Positions 52,619 to 61,971 of a stretch of 64,000 nucleotides of DNA are shown here, one piece after another. Made by a program: the position numbers and the translations under genes. The notes under the pieces are model-generated. The model was not told the DNA's origin. It made no database searches and saw only the letters and a program-made list of their open reading frames with translations. Each line of letters opens with the position of its first letter. The stretch's first letter is position 1. Origin of the DNA: Tumidithrix helvetica (GTDB taxonomy: Bacteria; Cyanobacteriota; Cyanobacteriia; Pseudanabaenales; Pseudanabaenaceae); assembly GCF_965232925.1 (NCBI RefSeq), contig NZ_CBDDRA010000013.1, forward strand, positions 95,096 through 159,095. Reading direction: 5' to 3'.

Positions 52619-54514
52619 TTAAAACCTGAATGTGGTTCGGATTGTGCCTACATAAATTGTATTGTTATTGGCTATATTGCCGGGGTTTGTCACCAGAAAG
52701 AAACCTGGGGTAATGGAAATATTGCGATTCACCACATAGCGATAAAACACCTCAAAATGGCTAGAGGTAGCTGTATCAATTAGACCCGTGGTTACACCAT
52801 ATTTATCATAGTTGACCAACTTAGGGGGTTGACCAAACAAGATGGCAAGCAGATCGCCTTCGCGACCAAACAGATCGGCGAATCCCAAGGCAAACATATA
52901 GTTAGTACTTGCAGCAAAACCCTGAGTAGAAGGAGCATAGGTTGCGACAAGTCCTCCCCATGTCGAAAAAGTGATTTTAGGCGTTATTTGCCATTGCAAA
53001 GTGCCGTTGAGGGCGTAAATATTTGCAGGCTCGTCGATCAACCCAGAGGTGTCGGCGATAAAACTACCCGTAAATGTGTTAAGACGAGCATTCGAAGAAT
53101 AGCCAGAAACTAGGGTAATGCCCGTTAGCAGATTATCGGTGGGGAGGAGCAAAAACTGTAAGCCCATCGCTTGATCTCTTGAGCCAAACAAGCCCCCATT
53201 CGCACGCGGATCGCTAGGATTGCTTACTCCATAGGCAAACTGAAGGCGGAAACGCTCGCTGATTAACCAGTCAAACCCTACACCCGCATCAAGATTGCCA
53301 ATTCTAAAAACAGGGCTGACCTGCCCCAAGCGCGAAATAGCACCTCGACCCGTATCAAAGTAGGGAGAGTTTGCCGATAAAACGCTGCTGAGGCTAAACC
53401 CTACAGGCTGAATTGTAAATACGACGCGATCGCCAAAGGCAGGAAATCGATAATTTAACTGAGAGAGCTGAAACTGATTCGCTGTATCTGATTGAGCGGC
53501 TAGTAAGGAGGTGTAGGTGTTTAGTGCATTTTGTTCGGCAAACCCCCGACCTGCAAAGTTACCTGCTTGCAAGACAATTCTCAGACGATCTTTGCCTGAG
53601 AAAGATGTAACGGTTTGTAACTGAGCCAGTTGCGTAAAAACTAAATTGCTTTGACCCAAACCTGGTGGTCCACCGCCCCAGCCTGAGGACAGCCCAAAGA
53701 TGACTTCTCCTCCTAAAACCGTTGTTGTCGAAAACTGCTGTGCCTCTAATTTGGCAGTTTTGGCTTCTAGGGCATCGACGCGACCGCGCAGGGTTGCTAG
53801 CTCTGCGGCAAATTCTTCTTGCAATCTTTTGAGGGTTGCCAAATCATCTTTACTGACCTTATCTGCTAACCCTGCCGAGATGATTTCATTGATTTTGTCC
53901 AAACAAGCATTTAACCCTGCTGCAAACTCATAGCGAGTCATGGCTCGTTGTCCGCGATAGCTGCGATCGGGATAGCCTGCAATACATCCGTACCGTTCCA
54001 CCAAGGACTGTAATGCCGTAAATGCCCAGTCTGTCGGTTTGACATCTTCGAGCTGAGATACTGATGTAACCTGAGCTTGAGCAGTGCTCTTAGGAGCTGG
54101 CTTGTTGGCGTTGAAAGTATCGGATTTTAGATCGCGTGGCTGACTTCTAAGGCGATTTTGCTCGATCGCTTGAAGTATGATGGGAACTTTAGAATCGAGA
54201 ACTACTGGTGTATTGACTTGTGGTGTATTGATTTGCGGTGTATTAACTTGCGCGACATTTGTGACAATGCCGTCTTTATTGGGGGCAGTTGCTTTTGGGA
54301 AATTGGTTGTTGTGATATCCCTTGGAATGTTCGTTAAAGTCTGTGTTTGGGGATCGAGGGTATGACTAACCAAAGCGCGATCGCTTTTGTCTGTGGGAAG
54401 AGTCTGTTTCGCTAAGGTTTGGGCATCTGCTACAGATATCAAGGCTACGGGTAGCGATAAAAACAACGACAAAGCAGGAACTTTGAGCCCCAGCCAAATA
54501 TCTATACTTTTCAC
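52619..54514 (-). CDS. SLH-domain outer membrane porin (OprB / iron-uptake porin family)
   Basis: 631 residues from a GTG at 54514 preceded by GAGG (an ATG 72 bases farther up gives a longer, less likely start). A signal segment (LSLFLSLPVALISVADAQ) is followed by a linker, an SLH domain (about 170-240; VKPTDWAFTALQSLVERYG, YRGQRAMTRYEFAAGL), a coiled coil (LRGRVDALEAKTAKLEAQQ) and a beta-barrel ending in Phe (TTFRF). SLH-porins link the outer membrane to peptidoglycan and admit solutes, including iron in studied cases. A small secreted protein follows in the same operon. Confidence 0.92.
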   Translation of the reverse strand: MKSIDIWLGLKVPALSLFLSLPVALISVADAQTLAKQTLPTDKSDRALVSHTLDPQTQTLTNIPRDITTTNFPKATAPNKDGIVTNVAQVNTPQINTPQVNTPVVLDSKVPIILQAIEQNRLRSQPRDLKSDTFNANKPAPKSTAQAQVTSVSQLEDVKPTDWAFTALQSLVERYGCIAGYPDRSYRGQRAMTRYEFAAGLNACLDKINEIISAGLADKVSKDDLATLKRLQEEFAAELATLRGRVDALEAKTAKLEAQQFSTTTVLGGEVIFGLSSGWGGGPPGLGQSNLVFTQLAQLQTVTSFSGKDRLRIVLQAGNFAGRGFAEQNALNTYTSLLAAQSDTANQFQLSQLNYRFPAFGDRVVFTIQPVGFSLSSVLSANSPYFDTGRGAISRLGQVSPVFRIGNLDAGVGFDWLISERFRLQFAYGVSNPSDPRANGGLFGSRDQAMGLQFLLLPTDNLLTGITLVSGYSSNARLNTFTGSFIADTSGLIDEPANIYALNGTLQWQITPKITFSTWGGLVATYAPSTQGFAASTNYMFALGFADLFGREGDLLAILFGQPPKLVNYDKYGVTTGLIDTATSSHFEVFYRYVVNRNISITPGFFLVTNPGNIANNNTIYVGTIRTTFRF

Positions 54515-54843
54515 ACTCACTTCCTCACACTTTGAAAAAACAAAAGTAGCACAGCGAATGTATCGCTTTTGGTTAAGATAATGCAATCACACTACTGAAA
54601 TAATCCTGATAAGTAAATAGGCAAAATTAATTAATTCTTTGCAAAGAATTAATAACCGCGCACTTTAGTAATCCTAAATGCATTGAGCGTAGGGTAATTC
54701 ATGAATTGCCCTACGCTCAATGCAGAGGAAAGAATCTCTCATGGATCGAATAGGATCGCTATATATATTTTTTTTGGAACTTTGCCTATTAAACGTCGGT
54801 CAATCAATTCTAGATTCTCATACAAGAGTGGTTTATTCGACTC
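54515..54843. other. intergenic region with a dispersed repeat
   Basis: About 329 bases between the divergent porin and DUF1400 genes. It contains a copy of the dispersed element (54667-54762) and AT-rich sequence that must hold both promoters. No gene seen. Confidence 0.6.
54667..54762. repeat. dispersed inverted-repeat element, copy 2
   Basis: A 44-base near-perfect palindrome (54680-54723; arms GCATTGAGCGTAGGG and CCCTACGCTCAATGC) followed by GAAAGAATCTCTCATGGAT (54728-54746), identical to copy 1 at 19862-19880. Ends AGTAATCCTAAATG and ATAGGATCGC are inverted relatives. Confidence 0.75.
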
Positions 54844-55389
54844 ATGAAAACTCTGTGGACTACTGTTTATCGTTACGGGGTATCTCTCTTACCGAGTATT
54901 TGCCTCGTTTCGATCTTAGGGTGGGGTTTGCAAGCAAAAGCCGCAGAAACAGTGGTATTCAAATATGGCATGTTTGAGGAAACCTTAACCCTCGACCAAA
55001 TCCAAGCCTTTGCCAATGCAGGCGAATTAAATTCACCTTTGGGGGAATACTTAAAAGAGCGATCGCTAGTTGACTTAGCCCTACGAAAATCCTTAATGCA
55101 AGAAATATCGGTCGATCTCATTCAACTGGATCGGGCATTAAACAGCCCTATGGGAGAATTCTTGCTGGATCGAGTCGGACAGGCGATCGGACCTCACTCA
55201 GGAAAAGCCAACCGCCAGGCTTTACGTTCTGCGATTGTCCTATCTGCAAGTCAAGATCGTAAATTATCCATTTTAAAAGTAATTCGGAACTATCCCCTAG
55301 ATCGCATTGATATAGATGGAGAAAGCCTCGAAAAACTTTATGGCATTCTAAAACAATTTGGAGGAAGTTTATTAAATTATATTTTTTAA
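54844..55389 (+). CDS. secreted stand-alone DUF1400-type domain protein
   Basis: A 181-residue protein with a signal peptide (about 12-34, ending LQAKAAET). The mature sequence resembles the DUF1400 domain normally found at the N-terminus of cyanobacterial alpha/beta hydrolases: VFKYGMFEETLTLDQIQAFA, SPLGEYLKERSLVDLALRK, DRALNSPMGEFLLDRVGQAIG. No hydrolase domain follows, so it is a solo domain. It precedes a COP23 gene on the same strand. Function unknown. Confidence 0.8.
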   Translation: MKTLWTTVYRYGVSLLPSICLVSILGWGLQAKAAETVVFKYGMFEETLTLDQIQAFANAGELNSPLGEYLKERSLVDLALRKSLMQEISVDLIQLDRALNSPMGEFLLDRVGQAIGPHSGKANRQALRSAIVLSASQDRKLSILKVIRNYPLDRIDIDGESLEKLYGILKQFGGSLLNYIF

Positions 55390-55489
55390 CTGTTATTTTC
55401 CTTTAATCGAAAAGCAAGAATCCAGAAACTTAGAATACATTCAAAAAGATTAATTATTAACTATTCAAGATAGAGAAGGTTTGTCAACT

Positions 55490-56257
55490 ATGCCTAAGCT
55501 TACAAAAACTATCCTTTTCGCTACACTCGTCACATCTGGTGCTTTGGCAGTTGTAGCTTCACCTGTTTTCGCTCAAGTTCAACTAAGTTGTAAACCCATA
55601 GAGGGTTCCACCTCATTAATCTGCACGCCTGTAAATCAAAGCTCCACTACAGGACAAACCCAAAAAAATCCCACGACTCCGCCTCCACTGACGACTACAC
55701 CGATCAAACTACCCACCCCTACTCCTGAAGTAACGACCTTTGAGTGTATCTCAATGGAAAGTGGCTATGCTACGATCGCACGTCGTGGAGAACGTCAAAC
55801 CCCTCCATTAATTACTTGGAATAGCTTTGAATTGGGTTCTCAATACACGCCCAAAGTCCGTTGTGGCATTGTGTCCGATCGCTTGACGAAAGTGGTTGCG
55901 ACCAATGGTGGTAAGTTAAAGAACCTCAACTTAACCTATGGTCGGTTAAATGGAGAATCTGTCATTTGTCATGTGAGCGATCGCAATCAGCTATGTAATA
56001 GTTCTAATCTTCTATTTACCCTACGTCCCTCAGATCGGGGTAGAGAGAGAGAAATTTTGCAAAAGCTGATTAATTTTAGCGTTCTAGGATCGGGTAGTGC
56101 CGTACAACAGAGCGCAGCTTTAGGATATGCTCCGATAGGAGAAGAGATTGAGAAGTTTTTAGATGCGAAGCCTACGGAGTCTTCCACCGTAAAACCCTCC
56201 GTAATGCCCTCTGTAAAACCTGAGCCCATCAAGCCAAGTCAAGACACAAGTATTTAG
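55490..56257 (+). CDS. COP23-domain secreted protein
   Basis: 255 residues from the ATG at 55490, preceded by GAGAAGG (a TTG nine bases earlier is less likely). A signal peptide (about 8-26, ending PVFAQV), Pro/Thr-rich linker, then the COP23 domain (about 84-215): FECISMESGYATIARRGE, RCGIVSDRLTKVVATNGG, NLTYGRLNGESVICHVSDR and SNLLFTLRPSDRGREREILQ. COP23 was described as a circadian-oscillating protein in Cyanothece; its function is not known. Two protease genes follow directly (2-base gap). Confidence 0.88.
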   Translation: MPKLTKTILFATLVTSGALAVVASPVFAQVQLSCKPIEGSTSLICTPVNQSSTTGQTQKNPTTPPPLTTTPIKLPTPTPEVTTFECISMESGYATIARRGERQTPPLITWNSFELGSQYTPKVRCGIVSDRLTKVVATNGGKLKNLNLTYGRLNGESVICHVSDRNQLCNSSNLLFTLRPSDRGREREILQKLINFSVLGSGSAVQQSAALGYAPIGEEIEKFLDAKPTESSTVKPSVMPSVKPEPIKPSQDTSI

Positions 56258-56259
56258 CA

Positions 56260-57081
56260 TTGAAAGCGTTAATCACTACTCTGATCTTGGTTATGACCGT
56301 TGGGACTCTCGCATCAGTCATTGAGACCTTTGCAAGTCAAGGGGCTAGCGTTTTCGCGATCGCAGAGCAACGATCGCCAGTATCGCCAAAACTCAGCCCC
56401 ACTGAAGTTGCCCGACAAACCACGGTGAGAATCGTAACGGACTCAGGCATGGGTTCTGGCGTAATTATTCGCCGCCAAGGGCAGGTCTATACAGCAATTA
56501 CCTGTAGGCATGTGTTAGCAGATTTTTGGGATCGGCAGATTACGGTTCTGAGCATGGATGGAGTTATTCATTTAGCTCAGTTCCAACCATTTTCAACTCC
56601 CGCCAATCAAACGCTCGATCTCGATCTTGCCCTTGTTACGTTTCACAGTGAGAGGGGCTATCAAGTTGCTAGTTTAGGTGATTCAGATCGAATGGCAGCG
56701 AACGATCTGGTTTATGCTTCTGGGTTTCCCAACTATTCTTTCCCTAATAAAAACGCGATCGAAAGTACGCGCAATTGGGGTATCAGAGCCTATCGTCTGA
56801 CCGAGGGCAAAGTTGCGATGCAGCTTGACAAGTCACTCCCAGGAGGTTATCGCTTAGGCTATAGCAATGAGATCGAGCAGGGCATGAGTGGGGGACCAGT
56901 TTTTAACGATCGCGGGCAAGTTATCGGAATCAACGGACGCTTAAAATATCCCTTACAGGGGATTGAAGTATTTACCTTTAGCGATGGGACAAAGCCCTCT
57001 ATAGCGTTATTTCGCCAAATGGAAACGCTGAGTTGGGCAATTCCTGTTTCCTCTTTTCAGTCCGCCATCGCGATCCATTAA
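56260..57081 (+). CDS. secreted trypsin-like serine protease 1
   Basis: 273 residues starting at TTG 56260, two bases after the COP23 stop. Signal peptide about 1-30. The catalytic triad fits S1 peptidases: His in CRHVLAD, Asp in LDLDLALV, Ser in GMSGGPVFN. The strand GSGVIIRRQGQVYTAITCRH is typical. Probably periplasmic. The close spacing suggests a joint function with COP23, such as processing it. Confidence 0.85.
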   Translation: MKALITTLILVMTVGTLASVIETFASQGASVFAIAEQRSPVSPKLSPTEVARQTTVRIVTDSGMGSGVIIRRQGQVYTAITCRHVLADFWDRQITVLSMDGVIHLAQFQPFSTPANQTLDLDLALVTFHSERGYQVASLGDSDRMAANDLVYASGFPNYSFPNKNAIESTRNWGIRAYRLTEGKVAMQLDKSLPGGYRLGYSNEIEQGMSGGPVFNDRGQVIGINGRLKYPLQGIEVFTFSDGTKPSIALFRQMETLSWAIPVSSFQSAIAIH

Positions 57082-57174
57082 TTCCAACGCATGACCGTGC
57101 AAGTGACCTTATTCTTTTGAGGAATTCCATGAGGTTTCATCAAGTTCAATTTAGTTAATAGAAAGGTTGGGTTT

Positions 57175-58197
57175 ATGTTTTTGCTACGAAAGGGTTGGTT
57201 AGGCATAATGGTTGGGTTACTGTTTGTAACAGCAAGCGCTGCGAATTCGACGAACTCCATCGGTAGAACGCATCAAACGTTAAGTCCAGATCGACAAACT
57301 GTGGCAACGGCTCCATCACCCTTACTTACAGATAAGCAAATCGAAGATATTGCAAGGCAGACGACGGTGGTGATCGGAGCAGGTCTAAAGGAAGGAGACA
57401 CCGAGTCAGGAGAAGCCTTTAGAACTGGCTCTGGAGTGGTTGTAGCCAAACTCAGGAACAGATATTTTGTGGCGACCAATCTCCATGTTGTACGCAGTGT
57501 TGGTAATGGTTATGGGATTCGCACGTTTGATGGCAAGGTGCACTTCATTGAAGAAAACCAGAAGTCAGAAATGATTAACTTCTTGGGAGTCGATGTGGGC
57601 GAAAGAGCCCTAACAATTAAAGGACTAGACCTTGCCATCCTCCAATTTGAGAGTGACAAAGACTATCCGATCGCAACAGTCAATCTCTCTGGCATTAAAG
57701 TGGGCGATCGCTCTTTTGTGTCAGGATGGCCGAACCCTGAGACCAACGTTACAAGACTGGATCGTCGATTTTCGCCTGGGGTAGTCATGGAAATTCGTCC
57801 CCCTGACCCTGATGGTGGGTATGGTTTGCTGTACAGTTGCCAAACAGAAGTTGGCATGAGTGGTGGACCAGTATTTAACGATCGCGGTGAAGTGGTGGGG
57901 ATTCACGGACGCAGCGGCAAAGCCAAGAGTCTCTCTCAAGTTCCCAATCTTGGGATTCAAATTATCTTTTTAGACCAAGAAATACGTACAAATCTCCAAA
58001 TTGCCGCGCGATTGGCAAATTTGCGCTTTAATCTTCCGCCTGTATCGTTGGCTATGTTACAAGGTCAAATACCGCCCGAAGCTGATGTAATTACTAACTT
58101 GCGTGAGAGCTTCACGCGTAAATTTGTAGAAACGGGTGTTAAAGACTGTCCGCTTGGCGTTAGCCTTGGCGATCGCGATGATGAATGTCGAAAATAA
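57175..58197 (+). CDS. secreted trypsin-like serine protease 2
   Basis: A 340-residue paralogue of the preceding gene. Signal peptide about 5-24. Triad: His in ATNLHVVRSV, Asp in GLDLAILQF, Ser in GMSGGPVFNDRG. The C-terminus has about 70 residues beyond the protease core. It follows protease 1 by 93 bases; same transcript likely. Confidence 0.85.
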   Translation: MFLLRKGWLGIMVGLLFVTASAANSTNSIGRTHQTLSPDRQTVATAPSPLLTDKQIEDIARQTTVVIGAGLKEGDTESGEAFRTGSGVVVAKLRNRYFVATNLHVVRSVGNGYGIRTFDGKVHFIEENQKSEMINFLGVDVGERALTIKGLDLAILQFESDKDYPIATVNLSGIKVGDRSFVSGWPNPETNVTRLDRRFSPGVVMEIRPPDPDGGYGLLYSCQTEVGMSGGPVFNDRGEVVGIHGRSGKAKSLSQVPNLGIQIIFLDQEIRTNLQIAARLANLRFNLPPVSLAMLQGQIPPEADVITNLRESFTRKFVETGVKDCPLGVSLGDRDDECRK

Positions 58198-58202
58198 CCC
58201 AA

Positions 58203-58502
58203 TCATATTTCTTGCCAAGTTGAGATGTTTCGCAAAACAGGGGGGATTTCGGCATCTGTGGGAAATTCTAGAATCGTTTCGCTGGTGGATAGATAGCCAG
58301 ATTCGGCGAAGGAGATCAGCATTCTCTCTAGCGCGAACCAGACCTCAGATTCGTATTCCCAATCGCGATCGCGCCGAGCTTGACAGGCAATAGAACGCAA
58401 AGCCCAGAAATAACTATTCCGCACGACCGAACCACCTTTTTTATATTGCGGCACATCGTCTTTGCTAATGTAGATGATTCGATCGACTATCTTGGCTCTC
58501 AT
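58203..58502 (-). CDS. small hypothetical protein
   Basis: A 99-residue, mainly helical protein with many charged and aromatic residues (WALRSIACQARRDRDWEYES, EVWFALERMLISFAESG). It converges on the protease gene. Amino-acid use looks like a real protein, but I do not recognise the family and the start has no clear ribosome site. Confidence 0.5.
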   Translation of the reverse strand: MRAKIVDRIIYISKDDVPQYKKGGSVVRNSYFWALRSIACQARRDRDWEYESEVWFALERMLISFAESGYLSTSETILEFPTDAEIPPVLRNISTWQEI

Positions 58503-58718
58503 GTTCTGAATGCGATCGTCCTGTAAAAACTATAGCGATTTTCAAGTAAGAAAAGTATAGCTGAAGCCCTGCTTACTTTATTCTGCAATCTAAGGTTGTA
58601 GGTATAGCGATCGCATCCTTTATTTGGGTTGCGAGGATCGGCTTTACGAGCGTTTGGAATTGAAGTATTTCGCTTGCTTTGCTAAAAAACAAAAAAACTA
58701 TGACAAAATAGGGCTAAC

Positions 58719-59501
58719 GTGAAAATGCTAAAAGCCATGTTTACTGTATCTTCAGAATACCGCCATTTACCAACTGCTGAGGAACTGCCAGATTCTGATG
58801 AAACCCCTGTGGATAACGAACTCCAAAACGACATTCCAAATATTCTGCTGAACTTGCTGAGAGACATTTGGGTAGAGCGAACTGATTGGTTTTGGGGTGT
58901 AGATATGTGCGTGTATTTCGAACCCAACCTTGAAAAACCAGAACAATCGAAAGCGATCGTTCCTGATGGATTTCTGGCTTTAGGCGTTCCTCGGTACAAT
59001 GGCGAAAGTGGACGCTTGAGCTATGTGGTATGGCAAGAAAAAGTGCTGCCGATTCTCGTACTTGAGGTCATCTCTAAGGAATATAACGGAGAGTACGATC
59101 GCAAGTTAGAAGAGTATCAAGATTTAGGAATTCTTTATTACGTTATTTACAATCCCTTAAGTGGAAGAAGAGGGCTTTACAAAAACCACCAATCTTTGGA
59201 AGTATATAAATTGGTCGATCGAAAGTATGAACTCGTACCTTCGATCTCGCTTTTGCCTGAAGGTGGAGAAATGGTATGGATGCCAGAAGTGGAACTTGGC
59301 CTTGGCTACGCTCTTAGCGATCTTAGTGGATGGAAACGTGAGTGGCTCTATTGGTACGATCGCCATGGGGTGAGATACCCTACGGCTGGCGAACGCGCTG
59401 CATTGGCTGAGGCGATCGCTGTTCAAGAACGTCTTGCGAAACAACAAGCAGAAGCATTACTGAAAAAATACCGCGATCGCTTCGGGGATATTTCTGAATA
59501 A
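58719..59501 (+). CDS. Uma2-family (PD-(D/E)XK-like) protein
   Basis: 260 residues (GTG at 58719; ATG at 58725 or 58737 also possible). Core motifs: IVPDGFLALGV, VLPILVLEVISKEYNG and YYVIYNP, the D...E-x-K fold, with a helical Glu/Ala tail at the end. The ~75-residue N-terminal part (TAEELPDSDETPVDNELQN) is typical. Second Uma2 gene of the window (the other is at 38212). Role unknown. Confidence 0.88.
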   Translation: MKMLKAMFTVSSEYRHLPTAEELPDSDETPVDNELQNDIPNILLNLLRDIWVERTDWFWGVDMCVYFEPNLEKPEQSKAIVPDGFLALGVPRYNGESGRLSYVVWQEKVLPILVLEVISKEYNGEYDRKLEEYQDLGILYYVIYNPLSGRRGLYKNHQSLEVYKLVDRKYELVPSISLLPEGGEMVWMPEVELGLGYALSDLSGWKREWLYWYDRHGVRYPTAGERAALAEAIAVQERLAKQQAEALLKKYRDRFGDISE

Positions 59502-59612
59502 ATGCTATAAAAATTTCTAAATGAGAACAGTAGGAACTTCACACTCAGCAAACCAACTAGAGATATCAGAATGAGAGGCAGCATCAACAAAGCATATCCC
59601 CGATAGCTAATC

Positions 59613-60941
59613 TCAACAATCCAGAGTGGTTTCTGTCTCCCAAGGGCTAATGCGGGAGCAATAATCATTCCATTCTCGATGCTTGAGTTTTAAATAGGCA
59701 TGGGTCAGATCGGTTCCCAAGCTTTCAGGCAAGATCGTATTAGCCTCTAGACAACGTAAGGCATCTAAAAGATTTACAGGTAGTTGCCTCACAGTTCCCA
59801 AAGGGAGTGGATCGGTATAGGTATTGTTGTCATAACGTTTTCCGGGATCGCGCTTATGCTTGATGCCATCTAGTCCACTGGCAATCAGTGCGGCAGGTAA
59901 AAGATAGGGATTTGCCGCGCCATCAGGGAGGCGAAATTCAAAGCGTCCTGGTTCGGGAATGCGAATGGTGTGGGTGCGATTGTTGCCCGTGTAACTAATC
60001 GTATTGGGCGACCATGTGGCTCCAGATAGGGTCACAGTCCCATTAATCCGCTTATAGGAGTTGACCGTAGGATTGGTAAAAGCGCAGAGAGCTTCCGCCG
60101 AATGCAAAACACCCCCAATAAATTGATAGGCAAGGGGGGATAGTCCTAGTTCGCCTTGAGAATTGTCAAGAGGATCGTCAAGAGGAGCGTCAAATAGATT
60201 GGTATTTCCAGCTAAATCCCAAACCGAAAGATGGGTGTGACAACCGTTCCCCGTGAGATGAGGGAAGGGCTTGGGCATAAATGTGGCGCGGAATCCGTGT
60301 TTTTCGGCGATCGCTTTCACCATATATTTAAAGAAGGCATGGCGATCGGCAGTGATCAGCGTATCGGCGTAAGTCCAATTCATTTCAAACTGACCGTTCG
60401 CATCTTCGTGGTCGTTTTGATATGCGCCCCAACCCATTGCCAGCATGGCATCGCAGATTTCGGCAATAATATCAAAGCGACGCATTAACGCCTGTTGGTC
60501 GTAGCAGGGTTTGCTAGCGCGATCGCGAGGATCGGAAAGTTGCTCGCCATCAGCAGACAAGAGAAAGTATTCGCACTCCACACCCGTTTTTACCCGATAG
60601 CCCAGTGCCTCGGCTTGACTGAGAACGCGCTTTAGCACTAAACGTGGAGTTTGGGCGACGGGTTCGCCATTCATGTAAAGATCGGCAGGCATCCAAGCAA
60701 CGTCGGGTTGCCAAGGCAAGGGAAACAGACTATTCGGATCGGGAATGGCAAAAATATCGGCATCGGCAGGGGTCATATCGAGCCATGTGGCAAAGCCAGC
60801 AAAGCCAGCACCACTGGTTGCCATACTATCGATCGCGGCTGTGGGTACTAACTTAGAGCGTTGGACGCCAAATAAATCGGTAAAGGAAATCAGAAAATAG
60901 CGAATTCCTCTTTCTTGGGCAATTGCAGAAAGGCTTGTCAT
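59613..60941 (-). CDS. glnT: type III glutamine synthetase (GlnT family)
   Basis: A 442-residue GS-fold enzyme. The ATP/metal region includes TGVECEYFLL, NDHEDANGQFEMNW and HTHLSVWD; the C-terminal part has FEFRLPDGAANPYL. The family joins glutamate to an amine (ammonia, methylamine or larger amines), so the product may be a gamma-glutamyl amide and not glutamine. Third gene of an operon with a MetX-like hydrolase and a fatty acid desaturase (25-base gap to the hydrolase). Confidence 0.9.
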   Translation of the reverse strand: MTSLSAIAQERGIRYFLISFTDLFGVQRSKLVPTAAIDSMATSGAGFAGFATWLDMTPADADIFAIPDPNSLFPLPWQPDVAWMPADLYMNGEPVAQTPRLVLKRVLSQAEALGYRVKTGVECEYFLLSADGEQLSDPRDRASKPCYDQQALMRRFDIIAEICDAMLAMGWGAYQNDHEDANGQFEMNWTYADTLITADRHAFFKYMVKAIAEKHGFRATFMPKPFPHLTGNGCHTHLSVWDLAGNTNLFDAPLDDPLDNSQGELGLSPLAYQFIGGVLHSAEALCAFTNPTVNSYKRINGTVTLSGATWSPNTISYTGNNRTHTIRIPEPGRFEFRLPDGAANPYLLPAALIASGLDGIKHKRDPGKRYDNNTYTDPLPLGTVRQLPVNLLDALRCLEANTILPESLGTDLTHAYLKLKHREWNDYCSRISPWETETTLDC

Positions 60942-60966
60942 AGTTTATTGCTTATTACCAATTCGT

Positions 60967-61971
60967 TCAATGAGCGAGAAGTTCGGCGATCGCTTGACGG
61001 ATAAACGCTTCATCCTCAGGATTTTGATAGGGATTGCCTGCACGATGTCCCCAAATCGAGGGGATTTCCAGATACTTGGCATTCGGAATCATAGAGGCTT
61101 CTCTCTTACAATCTGCGGGGGTAAAGTACAGGTCGCTTGCACTTGGTATCACCAGAGTCTTTGCCCGAACTGATGCCAACGCCAGTGCATAATCGCGCTT
61201 GTAAGTAGGATTATCGCTGAGGTCAGATTTTAACCATGTATCAATCATGGCAATTAGGTTATGCGGATCTCGTTTACGATAGTTAGCTTCCCATCCGCGT
61301 TGCAAATAATCTTCGAGCGAGTCAAAGCCAAATTGGTAGTAGAGTCCTGCCTGATAAAAGGCGGGTGAAGCCGCCCAACTCGCATAGATCAAGGAAAAAG
61401 TATGAAAACCGCGATCGGGAATGCCATCAAACCCATTCCCCGTCCAAGTGGGGTCAGAGGTTAGCGCCGATCGCAAACTGGCTAAAAAAATTCGATTGTG
61501 GTCAGTGGTGCGGGCAGTACCGCAAAGGGCAGCAATGCGCGCTACCCGTTCGGGGTATAAAGCCGCCCAGTGATAGGCTTGCTGCGCTCCCATCGACCAA
61601 CCATAGACGAGCGCAAGGCGATCGATGCCAAAGACATCCCGTAAAAGTCGTTCCTGAGCGCGGACATTATCGAAATGGCTGAACCAAAATCCTTGCTCGG
61701 CTAATCCGCAGGAGGGGCAATTACTGGGGGAACTAGACAGCCCATTCCCAAACATATTGGGAATCACGATAAACCATCGCGTCGGATCGAGAATGCCATC
61801 GGCACGCACGAGCCACTCAATGTCTGGATGCTGCGCTCCGTAGGAGGTGGGATAGAGAATTACATTCGAGCGATCGCGATTCAATTCGCCATAGGTTTGG
61901 TAAACTACCTTTGCCTCTGGCAGGACAGTCCCACATTGCAGTTCAAAGTCTGGAATGACGAACAGACTCAT
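60967..61971 (-). CDS. MetX-like alpha/beta hydrolase (homoserine acetyltransferase family)
   Basis: A 334-residue alpha/beta hydrolase. Nucleophile elbow GWSMGAQQ, acid in ASDLYFTPAD, and His in IWGHRAGNP. Family members acylate homoserine or hydrolyse esters; homoserine as substrate is not assured here. It overlaps the desaturase gene by four bases (61968-61971). Confidence 0.88.
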   Translation of the reverse strand: MSLFVIPDFELQCGTVLPEAKVVYQTYGELNRDRSNVILYPTSYGAQHPDIEWLVRADGILDPTRWFIVIPNMFGNGLSSSPSNCPSCGLAEQGFWFSHFDNVRAQERLLRDVFGIDRLALVYGWSMGAQQAYHWAALYPERVARIAALCGTARTTDHNRIFLASLRSALTSDPTWTGNGFDGIPDRGFHTFSLIYASWAASPAFYQAGLYYQFGFDSLEDYLQRGWEANYRKRDPHNLIAMIDTWLKSDLSDNPTYKRDYALALASVRAKTLVIPSASDLYFTPADCKREASMIPNAKYLEIPSIWGHRAGNPYQNPEDEAFIRQAIAELLAH

